From the NCBI RefSeq assembly GCF_951805225.1, contig NZ_OX638201.1, forward strand, positions 5,518,001 through 5,582,000: DNA of 64,000 nt, given 5' to 3'. The notes beneath the pieces are model-generated. The model saw only the letters and a list, made by a program, of their open reading frames with translations, ran no database searches and was not told where the DNA came from. A program made the translations under genes and the position numbers. This DNA is from an uncultured Flavobacterium sp. GTDB taxonomy: Bacteria; Bacteroidota; Bacteroidia; Flavobacteriales; Flavobacteriaceae. Positions 28,081 through 36,033 of this stretch are shown here, piece after piece (position 1 is the first letter of the stretch; every line of letters begins with the position of its first letter).

Positions 28081-28668
28081 ATGGAAATGACAATGACAAA
28101 AGGCGAGGAACAAGTAAGGAGCGCAAAATCGGCAAAACTGATTTTGTTATTCGCAATGGTAAGTATGACAATGATGTTTGCCGGACTTACAAGTGCATTT
28201 GTAGTAAGTAAATCAAGAGCTGACTGGTTGAAGAATTTTGAATTACCAACAGCATTTTTTTACAGCACAGCAGTAATTATAGGATGTAGTGTTACTTTTT
28301 ATCTGGCTAAAAAAGCAATTCAAAAAGACAATAGAAGCGCAACTACAGCATTACTTTTAGGAACATTGGCTTTAGGGATTTTATTTGTGGTTTTGCAATT
28401 TGTAGGTTTTGGACAAATCGTAAAAAGCGGGTATTATTTCACTGGAGAAGGTAGTTCAATTACTACAACTTTTCTTTATGTAGTAACCGTAACACACTTA
28501 TTACACTTGGCTGGAGGGCTAATTTCACTTTTAATTATAATTTATAATCATTTTAAACAAAAATACAATTTGACTCAAACTCTTGGTATAGAACTAGGTG
28601 CGATGTATTGGCACTTTTTGGATTTATTATGGGTATATTTATTTTTATTTTTATATTTCTTTAAATAA
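28081..28668 (+). CDS. Cytochrome c oxidase subunit III-type protein (short form)
   Basis: 195 residues with five predicted membrane helices, the shorter version of heme-copper oxidase subunit III. Motifs include FAGLTSAFVVSKS in helix 1, THLLHLAGGLISLL, and the C-terminal GAMYWHFLDLLWVYLF typical of the family. Subunit III stabilises the oxidase core and may help proton uptake. It starts 2 bp after cyoE and precedes a second, longer subunit III gene by 42 bp. Tandem subunit III genes are usual in Flavobacteriia. Confidence 0.92.
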   Translation: MEMTMTKGEEQVRSAKSAKLILLFAMVSMTMMFAGLTSAFVVSKSRADWLKNFELPTAFFYSTAVIIGCSVTFYLAKKAIQKDNRSATTALLLGTLALGILFVVLQFVGFGQIVKSGYYFTGEGSSITTTFLYVVTVTHLLHLAGGLISLLIIIYNHFKQKYNLTQTLGIELGAMYWHFLDLLWVYLFLFLYFFK

Positions 28669-28710
28669 GAAAAAAACGTAAATTTGGGAACTTTTTAACG
28701 AATATCTTTT

Positions 28711-29694
28711 ATGGAAGCGACAGTTACTACTGCAAATAACGACGAAAAAACTTGGGGAGGCGGAGATATCCAGCCATTAGGAGCAAGTTATGGTAAAATG
28801 ATGATGTGGTTTTTTATCGTATCGGATGCCTTAACATTCTCTGGATTCCTTGCTGCTTATGGTTTTTCTAGATTTAAATTTATTGAAACTTGGCCTTTGG
28901 CTGATGAAGTGTTTACTCACTTCCCATTTATGCATGGTGTTTCGGCTCCAATGTATTATGTGGCCTTAATGACTTTTATTTTAATTTTCTCATCTGTAAC
29001 AATGGTTTTGGCTGTTGACGCAGGTCACCAATTGAAAAAAACAAAAGTTGCAATCTACATGTTCTTAACTATTATTGGAGGTTTAATTTTCGTTGGTTCT
29101 CAAGCTTGGGAATGGAAAAACTTCATTAAAGGTGAATACGGAGCAGTAGAAACAGTAGGAGGAAGTTTATTGCAGTTTGTTGATAAAGATGGTAAAAGAG
29201 TAGCTCTTGAAGAGTTTGCTGTAAAATTACCGGAACAACCGGAAGCGCTTACCAGAGCAAAAGGAAAATGGTTTATGGAAAGTGCTGAAACAGTACCAAC
29301 ATATTCAGTTGCTGAAATTCAGGCAGGTTTTAAAGCTCACCCTGAATTATTAATCAGAACAGAACAACTTACTGATAAAAAGAAAAAAACAGTATTGACA
29401 AGAGCTGAGTCTGAGACTCGCTTAAGTACTGCGAAATATGTAGTAGAAGGAGCAAACTTAACTAGAAATGAATACGGAAGTAAATTATTTGCTGATTTCT
29501 TCTTCTTCATTACAGGATTCCACGGATTCCACGTATTCTCTGGAGTAATCATTAACATCATTATTTTCTTTAATGTATTGTTAGGAACTTACGAGAAAAG
29601 AAGAAGCTACGAAATGGTAGAGAAAGTTGGTTTATACTGGCACTTTGTCGATTTAGTTTGGGTATTTGTATTTACAGTTTTCTACTTAGTTTAA
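28711..29694 (+). CDS. Cytochrome c oxidase subunit III with a soluble insertion
   Basis: 327 residues. The helices carry family motifs SDALTFSGFLAAYG near the start, FITGFHGFHVFSG, and LYWHFVDLVWVFVFTVFY at the end. A hydrophilic stretch of about 110 residues (roughly 142-252) is inserted between the helix ending GSQAWEWKNFIKG and the FHGFH helix. It is Lys/Glu-rich, lacks membrane character, and is absent from the neighbouring subunit III. The gene lies in the oxidase operon, 18 bp before the subunit IV gene. The insertion may contact other subunits or cytochrome c. Confidence 0.94.
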   Translation: MEATVTTANNDEKTWGGGDIQPLGASYGKMMMWFFIVSDALTFSGFLAAYGFSRFKFIETWPLADEVFTHFPFMHGVSAPMYYVALMTFILIFSSVTMVLAVDAGHQLKKTKVAIYMFLTIIGGLIFVGSQAWEWKNFIKGEYGAVETVGGSLLQFVDKDGKRVALEEFAVKLPEQPEALTRAKGKWFMESAETVPTYSVAEIQAGFKAHPELLIRTEQLTDKKKKTVLTRAESETRLSTAKYVVEGANLTRNEYGSKLFADFFFFITGFHGFHVFSGVIINIIIFFNVLLGTYEKRRSYEMVEKVGLYWHFVDLVWVFVFTVFYLV

Positions 29695-29712
29695 TTTTAG
29701 ATTTTTATTATT

Positions 29713-30063
29713 ATGTCACACGAACACGTATCAAATACAAAGAGAATCTGGTTTGTTTTTGCATTATTATCTGCAGTAACTACAGTAGAAGTAATTTTAG
29801 GTATTTTGAAGCCTGGAGTTTTAGAATTTAATCATTTTGTAGGTTTGAATTTATTGAACTGGATATTTTATATCTTAACAATATTCAAAGCATATTATAT
29901 AGTATGGGCATTTATGCACATGGAAGGTGAAAAAAGCAGCCTTAGGTGGTCAGTTGTTTCACCAGTTATTTTCCTAGTTTTATATTTATTGTTTATTCTT
30001 TTGACAGAAGGACATTATATTTATGGGGTTTTTAAAGATTCTACTATTAAATGGAATTTTTAA
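29713..30063 (+). CDS. Cytochrome c oxidase subunit IV family protein
   Basis: 116 residues with three hydrophobic helices (about 12-32, 47-70, 78-100) and the family motif AFMHMEGEKSSLRW in the loop between helices 2 and 3. It is a small accessory subunit of bacterial heme-copper oxidases that helps assembly or stability. It begins 18 bp after the subunit III gene and is the last gene of the cyoE-coxIII-coxIII-coxIV operon, closed by a terminator 20 bp downstream. Confidence 0.93.
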   Translation: MSHEHVSNTKRIWFVFALLSAVTTVEVILGILKPGVLEFNHFVGLNLLNWIFYILTIFKAYYIVWAFMHMEGEKSSLRWSVVSPVIFLVLYLLFILLTEGHYIYGVFKDSTIKWNF

Positions 30064-30083
30064 CATGATATTAATTCGAAAAG

Positions 30084-30110
30084 AAGCTCCGTTTAACGGA
30101 GCTTTTTTTA
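30084..30110 (+). terminator. Terminator of the oxidase operon
   Basis: AAGCTCCGTT and AACGGAGCTT arms (30084-30093, 30095-30104) form a tight hairpin followed by a T run. Confidence 0.88.
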
Positions 30111-30116
30111 TTTTTG
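30109..30116 (+). promoter_or_regulatory. -7 box overlapping the terminator tail
   Basis: TATTTTTG matches TAnnTTTG, lies at the end of the preceding terminator T tract and 25 bp before the next start codon at 30142. Confidence 0.5.
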
Positions 30117-30141
30117 TACCTCAATAACTTTTGTTAATACA

Positions 30142-30783
30142 ATGAAAAAAAATATAGTTCTCTTTGTACTTTTTGTTTTGCCAATTGTAGCCTATTTGTT
30201 TTTTGCTTCAGGTGTAAATAGTTTTACTAAACTTCCCACAATCACTCCTAAAATTGCCGACTTTGGTAATTGGAAAACTCTTAAAGGAGAAAAAGTCACT
30301 TTAAATAATAAAATTACGATTCTTGGTTTTTCCGGTTCTGAGATTTTAAAGAACAGAGGAAATTTTTTCAACTTAAACGAAAAAATTTACCAACGTTATA
30401 ATGGTTTCAAAGATTTGCAGTTTGTGGTAGTTTGTCCGTTAGGAACGGAAAAAGATGCTCAAAAAATTGAAGAATCTTTAGGTGCTTTTACAGATGTTTC
30501 GGGTTGGCATTTTATTTTTGCTTCACCAGATGAAATCAAAGCTTATTATGATCAACTTCATTTAAAAGGTAAACTAGATTCGAATCTTGGAACTTCAAAT
30601 GTCTATATCGTAGATAAAGAACGAAATTTAAGAGGAAGAAAAGATAAAGATGAATACAAAGAAGGATATAATACTTTTCATCCTTCTGAGTTGAGCAACG
30701 AAATGTTAGATGATTTCAAAATCATTCTTTACGAATATCGTGCTGCTCTTAAAAAGAATCACAACGCAACAAAAGAACTTTAA
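30142..30783 (+). CDS. Membrane-anchored thioredoxin-fold-like hypothetical protein
   Basis: 213 residues with one N-terminal membrane anchor (MKKNIVLFVLFVLPIVAYLFF region) and a soluble part that should face the periplasm. The pattern of KITILGFSG, LQFVVVCPLGTEKDA, WHFIFASPDEI and SNVYIVDKERNLRGRK looks like a thioredoxin/SCO-type fold. There is no CxxC or CxxxC pair, so redox or copper chemistry of the usual kind is unlikely. It precedes the SCO gene by 10 bp and shares its operon, so a role alongside copper delivery to the oxidase is a reasonable guess. No confident family name. Confidence 0.8.
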   Translation: MKKNIVLFVLFVLPIVAYLFFASGVNSFTKLPTITPKIADFGNWKTLKGEKVTLNNKITILGFSGSEILKNRGNFFNLNEKIYQRYNGFKDLQFVVVCPLGTEKDAQKIEESLGAFTDVSGWHFIFASPDEIKAYYDQLHLKGKLDSNLGTSNVYIVDKERNLRGRKDKDEYKEGYNTFHPSELSNEMLDDFKIILYEYRAALKKNHNATKEL

Positions 30784-30793
30784 TCTTTATATC

Positions 30794-31483
30794 ATGTTTA
30801 AAAATAAATCATATATCGGAATTTCGTTTATCGTTTTAATCTTTGGAATTTATGCTGTACCAAAAATTGTTGACAGAATAAAAAATGGAGAAGTGGTAAA
30901 AGGAAACCGCTTAGATAATGTGGGTTTGAAATCTTCAAAATCTGATAGTAAATTATTAACCATTGGCCCGGCTCCTAAATTTGAATTAACAAATCAGGAT
31001 AATGCTAAAATTTCAAATGCAACGTACAAAGGGAAAGTATATGTTTTGGAATTTTTCTTTACTACTTGTCCGTCAATTTGTCCAAAGATGAATTTAAGCA
31101 TGTTAGAAATTGAGAAAACTTTTTTTGGTAATCCTAATTTCGGAATTGTCTCTATAACTATCGATCCAAAACATGATACGCCACAAGTTTTAAAAGATCA
31201 TGCGAAACTTTTGGGAGTAAAATCTTCAAACTGGAATTTCCTAACGGGAGATAGAGAAACGATTATGAACTTGTCAAACAAAGGATTTAATTTGTACGCT
31301 GGAGAAAATGATAAAGTAAATGGAGGATTTGAACATTCAGGTTTGTTTGCTTTAATTGATAAAGATGGAAATATTCGTTGTAGAAAAGATGATTTTGGAA
31401 ATCCAATTTTATACTACGACGGACTTGATAAAAAAGGAGTAAGAGAAATTCAGGAAGATATTAAAATACTATTAGAAGAATAA
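30794..31483 (+). CDS. SCO1/SenC family copper chaperone for cytochrome oxidase
   Basis: 229 residues from the ATG at 30794. An earlier in-frame start would overlap the previous gene by more than 70 bp and destroy the N-terminal anchor. Residues 5-22 form a membrane anchor. The thioredoxin-like domain holds the copper-binding CPSIC pair (Cys92, Cys96) and the third ligand His181 in FEHSGLFALID. SCO proteins insert copper into the CuA site of oxidase subunit II at the outer face of the inner membrane. Neighbours are an oxidase operon upstream and DUF420 downstream by 2 bp. Confidence 0.94.
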   Translation: MFKNKSYIGISFIVLIFGIYAVPKIVDRIKNGEVVKGNRLDNVGLKSSKSDSKLLTIGPAPKFELTNQDNAKISNATYKGKVYVLEFFFTTCPSICPKMNLSMLEIEKTFFGNPNFGIVSITIDPKHDTPQVLKDHAKLLGVKSSNWNFLTGDRETIMNLSNKGFNLYAGENDKVNGGFEHSGLFALIDKDGNIRCRKDDFGNPILYYDGLDKKGVREIQEDIKILLEE

Positions 31484-31485
31484 AA

Positions 31486-32067
31486 ATGGAAGATAATTCA
31501 TTAGAAAAAAAATATAGCAAGCTTATTATTGCCGTTTCAATTGTAATACCAACTTTGGTTGCGATATTGTTTGCTGTAAAATTAAAAGATTTTGGAATCA
31601 ATGTAGAACCACTTTCATTCTTGCCTCCAATTTATGCTACTACAAATGGAATAACGGCAATTGTATTAGTTTGGGGTGTAATTGCTATTAAAAACGGAAA
31701 ACGTAAATTACATGAACGTTTAATGACTTTTGCAATAGCATTATCGCTTGCATTTTTAGCCATGTATGTTGCGTATCATATGACGGCTGATTCAACAAAG
31801 TTTGGAGATTTAAATCACGATGGAATTCTTGATTTGGCTGAAACTGCAAAAATTGGAGCACTTCGTTACATCTATTTCTTTATTTTAATAACCCATATTT
31901 TATTGTCTATTGCAATTATTCCGCTAGTATTGATTACTTACGTGAGAGCTCTTGCACAACGATTTGACAGACATAAAAAAATAGCTAAAATAACTTTCCC
32001 GCTTTGGTTATACGTTGCGGTAACTGGTGTTGTAGTTTACTTAATGATTGCGCCTTATTATGCTTAA
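31486..32067 (+). CDS. DUF420 family membrane protein, likely oxidase assembly factor
   Basis: 193 residues, with about five membrane helices (11-29, 43-62, 75-95, 126-146, 166-188). The DUF420 family includes CtaM of Staphylococcus aureus, needed for maturation of a heme oxidase. Conserved histidines are visible in KLHERLMTF, AYHMTAD and FILITHILLS. It follows the SCO gene by 2 bp and is followed 1 bp later by a small CxxC membrane protein, making a compact oxidase-maturation operon. Function is inferred from family and context. Confidence 0.9.
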   Translation: MEDNSLEKKYSKLIIAVSIVIPTLVAILFAVKLKDFGINVEPLSFLPPIYATTNGITAIVLVWGVIAIKNGKRKLHERLMTFAIALSLAFLAMYVAYHMTADSTKFGDLNHDGILDLAETAKIGALRYIYFFILITHILLSIAIIPLVLITYVRALAQRFDRHKKIAKITFPLWLYVAVTGVVVYLMIAPYYA

Positions 32068-32068
32068 G

Positions 32069-32365
32069 ATGAAAAATAGATTAATTAAAAAAGAATATAG
32101 AACACAGAATATAGAAAATAGAGTCAATAGAAGATCTTCGTCAGTAAGATTGATCTATGTTCTATTCTCTATTTTCTTTTCTCTTGCAGCAAACGCTCAA
32201 TGCGCAATGTGTCGTGCGGCTCTTGCCGGAGATTCGAATGTAAAAAAAGCAGAAGCTGTAAATAATGGAATCGTTTATTTGATGGTGATTCCGTATTTAC
32301 TTGTTGCGATAATTGGATATCTAATTTATAGAATGTACCAATCAAAAAAGAAAAAAGCAGAATAA
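32069..32365 (+). CDS. Small membrane protein with periplasmic CAMC motif; repeat-derived N-terminus
   Basis: 98 residues from the ATG just after the DUF420 stop. A start at 32048 would overlap DUF420 by 20 bp. The mature part is a short segment with a CAMC pair right after a signal-peptide-like site (LAANAQCAMCRA), then one membrane helix (VYLMVIPYLLVAIIGYLIY) and a Lys-rich tail. Family function is not known to me; the cysteine pair and oxidase-assembly neighbours suggest metal or thiol chemistry. The N-region before the site is unusually long and is encoded by an inverted repeat (32113-32177), suggesting insertion of an intergenic repeat into the signal-peptide coding region. The stop codon lies inside the terminator. 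Confidence 0.8.
   Translation: MKNRLIKKEYRTQNIENRVNRRSSSVRLIYVLFSIFFSLAANAQCAMCRAALAGDSNVKKAEAVNNGIVYLMVIPYLLVAIIGYLIYRMYQSKKKKAE
32113..32177. repeat. Inverted repeat within signal-peptide coding region
   Basis: AGAAAATAGAG (32113-32123) pairs with CTCTATTTTCT (32167-32177). A further 7 bp pairs inside after a 2-base bulge, with a shorter AGATC/GATCT pair in the loop. The left side continues with related AGAATATAGAACACAGAATATAG motifs from 32092. It has the composition of intergenic repeats but lies in an open reading frame. Confidence 0.75.
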
Positions 32366-32380
32366 TTATTCTGCTTTTTT
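32351..32380. terminator. Bidirectional terminator between oxidase-assembly operon and DUF4403 gene
   Basis: A perfect 30-bp palindrome (15-base half-sites) with A and T tracts at its ends. The stop codon of the plus-strand gene (32363-32365) lies inside it. Confidence 0.85.
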
Positions 32381-32465
32381 CTTTTTAAGTAATAATCACA
32401 ATATATTATTGTATTTTAAAATTAGCTAAAATGAGTAATATGTTGATTAAGAATAGTTTTTATTG

Positions 32466-32512
32466 ATATAAGTTCTTTTGACTTTACGACTTTTAAACTT
32501 TCGACTTACTTA
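32466..32512. repeat. Short imperfect tandem repeat after the DUF4403 stop
   Basis: Repeats of the type GACTTTacGACTTTTaaACTTTcGACTT fill the stretch downstream of the DUF4403 gene on its own strand. Units are short (about 7-12 bases) and imperfect. No function can be assigned. Confidence 0.5.
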
Positions 32513-33916
32513 TTTCAATCCGTCAACAGAGACATTTACCGTTCCGTTTATTTTGATAAAAGCGATTATAGCTTGATTTGTCAATTGAATTTTATCAAAC
32601 TGAATATCTTCCATTTTTCCATTTACAAATACACCAGGCATCGGAGAATAGTTTTTCAGATACGCAGCGATATTCTTTTTACCATCTTCTAAATTTGGTT
32701 GTATTGAATAACGACAACTTTCTTCCATTTTTCTTAAGATGTAACCTTGACCTAACCAACTTGCGGTTCTCATTAGTTTACTTTTTGTATCTAAAACATA
32801 ATCCAGTTTCTCGAAATAGATTTCTTTAGTTTTCGGATTGTATTGTGGAAATCCATTCAAATAAATGGTTCCGTTTATTGATCCTAAAATGTCAAGCGCA
32901 ATAACCATTTTTCCGTCTTTGTGCCAAATCGCAACGTTTTTAACGGTTATTTTTTTACTTCCCGAACCAAATTCCTGACCAGCAAAATTCTTGGTCATTA
33001 TTTTTGAAGCATCTATATAAGTTGAAATCGCGGCAATATTGGCTGAAATTTGATTTGGGATTTTAGCCACAGGTTTCAATACAATTTTACTGGCGCTAAA
33101 TTTTGATTCAGGTTGTTTGCCAACAATAGTTTCCATGTTGCATTTCATTCCCATATCCAATAAAAACAAATCATTTTTAAGTTTAGCATTGGTAGAATAA
33201 ATTTCGATAGGAACAATTCTTAACCAAGTTTCATAAGTATCACTCATTTGAAAAGGAGTACAGATTTTTTCTAAAGCAGATAAAACATTCGGTTTAAAAT
33301 CCATTGATTTTTCAATTGCCTGATCTATACTTTTTTCGATTTTTGATTTAAAGATCGAAATTGCCGGATTTACCAAATAAGTTATCGGCATACTTTTTCC
33401 AAAAACAAGCATCGTTGGACTTTCGTTCCAATCAAGAGATTTGAATTCTGTTTTAGTGTTTAATTTCCAATTCGTCAGTGCAACTTCGCTTGACAAAGTA
33501 ATCACACCGTTTAAGTTAAATTCTCTGGTATCGTAAAGTTCAATTCCCAGTTTTTTAGTTCCAATTCTATATTTGATTGTCGCTTTTAACGGTAAAATTG
33601 TTTTGATTTTTTTATCTGGATTTGCCGGATCATTCTGAATTTTTATCGGAGCCTGTTTCCAGATTTTCATTTCGATATCATCATCTTCAATGTTGTTGTC
33701 TTCATAGATTAATCCATTCAGCAAAGTGTTGGTTTGGTTTTCAATATCACTTAGTTTTACTGTGATTGGCAGGTTTATAAACGAAGGATTTGCATCATAA
33801 ACCAATGGACTTGCATCATCTGGTTCGGGTTTTAACGTTTCTAATTTTTGGGTTGTAGAACAGCTAACAAGTACGGCAAGTACTGTAGATAAAGAAAGAA
33901 TTGAAAAAAACTTCAT
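32510..33916 (-). CDS. DUF4403 family lipoprotein
   Basis: 468 residues with a lipoprotein signal peptide (MKFFSILSLSTVLAVLVSCS, lipidated Cys at about 19). The rest matches the DUF4403 pattern: two similar beta-rich halves with SFINLPITVKLSDIENQTN near the start and DGKMVIALDILGSINGTIYLNGFPQY in the second half. These look like tubular lipid-binding or BPI-like folds, but function is not established. It is a single-gene unit transcribed toward a bidirectional terminator and divergent from the ABC export locus. Confidence 0.88.
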   Translation of the reverse strand: MKFFSILSLSTVLAVLVSCSTTQKLETLKPEPDDASPLVYDANPSFINLPITVKLSDIENQTNTLLNGLIYEDNNIEDDDIEMKIWKQAPIKIQNDPANPDKKIKTILPLKATIKYRIGTKKLGIELYDTREFNLNGVITLSSEVALTNWKLNTKTEFKSLDWNESPTMLVFGKSMPITYLVNPAISIFKSKIEKSIDQAIEKSMDFKPNVLSALEKICTPFQMSDTYETWLRIVPIEIYSTNAKLKNDLFLLDMGMKCNMETIVGKQPESKFSASKIVLKPVAKIPNQISANIAAISTYIDASKIMTKNFAGQEFGSGSKKITVKNVAIWHKDGKMVIALDILGSINGTIYLNGFPQYNPKTKEIYFEKLDYVLDTKSKLMRTASWLGQGYILRKMEESCRYSIQPNLEDGKKNIAAYLKNYSPMPGVFVNGKMEDIQFDKIQLTNQAIIAFIKINGTVNVSVDGLK

Positions 33917-34092
33917 GGTTAAGATTTTTTTGAGTGATGCAAAATTAAGAAAACTATTAAATTATCTTAAAAAAGTGTAACAATTGATAACAAATAGAGT
34001 CTTATCTAAATAACAAAACGGAATTATTAACGTTTTCTTATCATAATTTACTTAATAAAAATGTTATTATTGTTTTAAAATTTAACAATACC

Positions 34093-34794
34093 ATGATCGA
34101 AATTAAAGATTTACACAAGTCCTATAAGATGGGAAGTTCTAGTTTACATGTGTTAAAAGGGATAAATTTTAATATTGCTGAAGGGGAATTAGTTGCGATT
34201 ATGGGATCTTCGGGATCTGGTAAATCTACGCTTCTTAATATTTTAGGAATTCTTGATGAAGCTGATTCTGGTAGTTATATTTTAGATAAAACCCCGATTA
34301 AAAACTTAAATGAAACAATCGCTTCAAGATATCGAAATAAGTTTTTGGGATTTGTATTTCAGTCATTCAATTTGATAAATTATAAAACAGCACTCGATAA
34401 TGTTGCTATGCCATTATACTATCAAGGTATAAAAAGAAAGGAACGTTATGAGATTGCAATGAGATATTTGGAGAAAGTTGGTTTAGGAACTCATTCTCAC
34501 CATTTACCAAGTGAACTTTCCGGAGGACAAAAACAGCGTGTTGCAATTGCAAGAGCATTGGCGTCAAATCCAAAAGTTTTACTGGCAGATGAGCCAACGG
34601 GAGCTTTAGATACCAAAACTTCTTATGAAGTAATGGAGCTTATTCAAGGAATTAACGACGAAGGAAAAACTATTCTGATCGTTACACACGAGCCTGATAT
34701 TGCCGCAATGTGCAAAAGAAATGTGGTCCTGAAAGATGGATTAATTATCGATGATAAAATGGTAGAACAAGTTAGAGCTTCATCTTATGTTTAA
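34093..34794 (+). CDS. ABC transporter ATP-binding protein, MacB/LolD type
   Basis: 233 residues. Walker A GSSGSGKST is at 38-46, the signature LSGGQKQRVAIARAL at about 141, Walker B VLLADEP followed by TGALD, and the switch His in IVTHEP. This subfamily powers extracytoplasmic transport such as macrolide, peptide or lipoprotein export through FtsX-type permeases. Its stop overlaps the first permease start by 8 bp, so subunits are made in coupled fashion. It leads an export locus that also encodes two permeases, two adaptors and a TolC-type channel. Confidence 0.95.
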   Translation: MIEIKDLHKSYKMGSSSLHVLKGINFNIAEGELVAIMGSSGSGKSTLLNILGILDEADSGSYILDKTPIKNLNETIASRYRNKFLGFVFQSFNLINYKTALDNVAMPLYYQGIKRKERYEIAMRYLEKVGLGTHSHHLPSELSGGQKQRVAIARALASNPKVLLADEPTGALDTKTSYEVMELIQGINDEGKTILIVTHEPDIAAMCKRNVVLKDGLIIDDKMVEQVRASSYV

Positions 34795-36031
34795 TATTGA
34801 GCGTTGGCAGGAAATCTTTGAGGCAATCTCGAAAAATCGGTTAAGAACATTTCTTACCGGTGTTTCTGTGGCTTCGGGTATTTTTATCCTTGTGATTTTG
34901 CTTGGAGCGGGTAAAGGGCTTCAAAACGGAATTGAAAAACAATTTGAACGTGATGCCGCAGGGATTATTGAGGTTTGGTCAGGAACTACGACCAAAGAAT
35001 ATAAAGGGTTAAATCCCGGGAGACAAATTCAGTACAGAGATGCTGATTACAAACAATCTGTGCAGAAATTTGATGATAAGTTAGATTTGAGAGCTTCGAC
35101 TTATAATTTTTGGGGAGCTCCATTTTCATACGGAAAAGAATCTGGAAGTTATCAATATAGAGGAGTTACTCCGGAATATGACCGAGTTGAGAATTTAGTG
35201 GTAGTTCAAGGCCGATATGTGAATGATAGTGATATGGCCAATAATGAAAAAGTGGCTTGTATTGGAATGAAAATTAAAACGGATCTTTTTAAAGATAAAG
35301 ATGCTCTTGGTAAAGAAATCATAATTAATGGTATCAATTTCAAAGTAGTCGGAATTTTTACTGATCCGGGAGGAGAAAGAGAAGAAGCAAGGGCTTATTT
35401 ACCTTTAACGACTGTACAAAGAGCTTTTGGGAATGGAGATAAAATTAGCAATTTGTTTTTTACGATGAAAAAAACAGATAATTATGATGAAGCTCTGGCA
35501 CAATCTGAAAAATTTACACAAGATTTGAAGAATTTGCTTAAAAGCCGAAACATGGTTGCTCCTGATGATGATAGTGGTATTGGAGTTTATAATTCAGTTA
35601 AAGATGCGAAGCAATTTTATGATTTGAATTTATATATCAGGCTATTCTTTTGGTGGGTTGGTATTTGTACCATTATTGCCGGTGTTGTTGGTGTGAGTAA
35701 TATTATGCTTATTATCGTAAAAGAAAGAACTAAAGAAATTGGAATCAGGAAGGCGTTGGGGGCGTCTCCTTTTTCAATTATTTCAATGATACTTCACGAG
35801 TCTATTTTTATTACCACAATTGCTGGTTTTACGGGATTGCTTGCGAGTTTATTATTGTTGGAATTTGTAGGTCCGATGGTGCAGAGTGAATATTTTCAAA
35901 ATCCTCAGGTAGATTTCAATGTGGCTTTAACGACACTTGCTTTACTTGTATTTGCGGGCGCAATGGCAGGATTTTTTCCAGCATACAGAGCGGCTAAAAT
36001 TAAACCTATTGTAGCACTTAGAGACGAATAA
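34787..36031 (+). CDS. MacB-type ABC transporter permease (first)
   Basis: 414 residues with the MacB layout: one N-terminal helix (about 18-40) preceded by the opening ERWQEIFEAISKNRLRTFLT, a periplasmic domain of about 230 residues, and three C-terminal helices of the FtsX domain carrying SNIMLIIVKERTKEIGIRKALGA. It overlaps the ATPase gene by 8 bp and is followed after 2 bp by a second permease of the same type. Having two separate permeases with one ATPase suggests a heterodimeric transporter. Substrate unknown. Confidence 0.94.
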   Translation: MFNIERWQEIFEAISKNRLRTFLTGVSVASGIFILVILLGAGKGLQNGIEKQFERDAAGIIEVWSGTTTKEYKGLNPGRQIQYRDADYKQSVQKFDDKLDLRASTYNFWGAPFSYGKESGSYQYRGVTPEYDRVENLVVVQGRYVNDSDMANNEKVACIGMKIKTDLFKDKDALGKEIIINGINFKVVGIFTDPGGEREEARAYLPLTTVQRAFGNGDKISNLFFTMKKTDNYDEALAQSEKFTQDLKNLLKSRNMVAPDDDSGIGVYNSVKDAKQFYDLNLYIRLFFWWVGICTIIAGVVGVSNIMLIIVKERTKEIGIRKALGASPFSIISMILHESIFITTIAGFTGLLASLLLLEFVGPMVQSEYFQNPQVDFNVALTTLALLVFAGAMAGFFPAYRAAKIKPIVALRDE

Positions 36032-36033
36032 TT

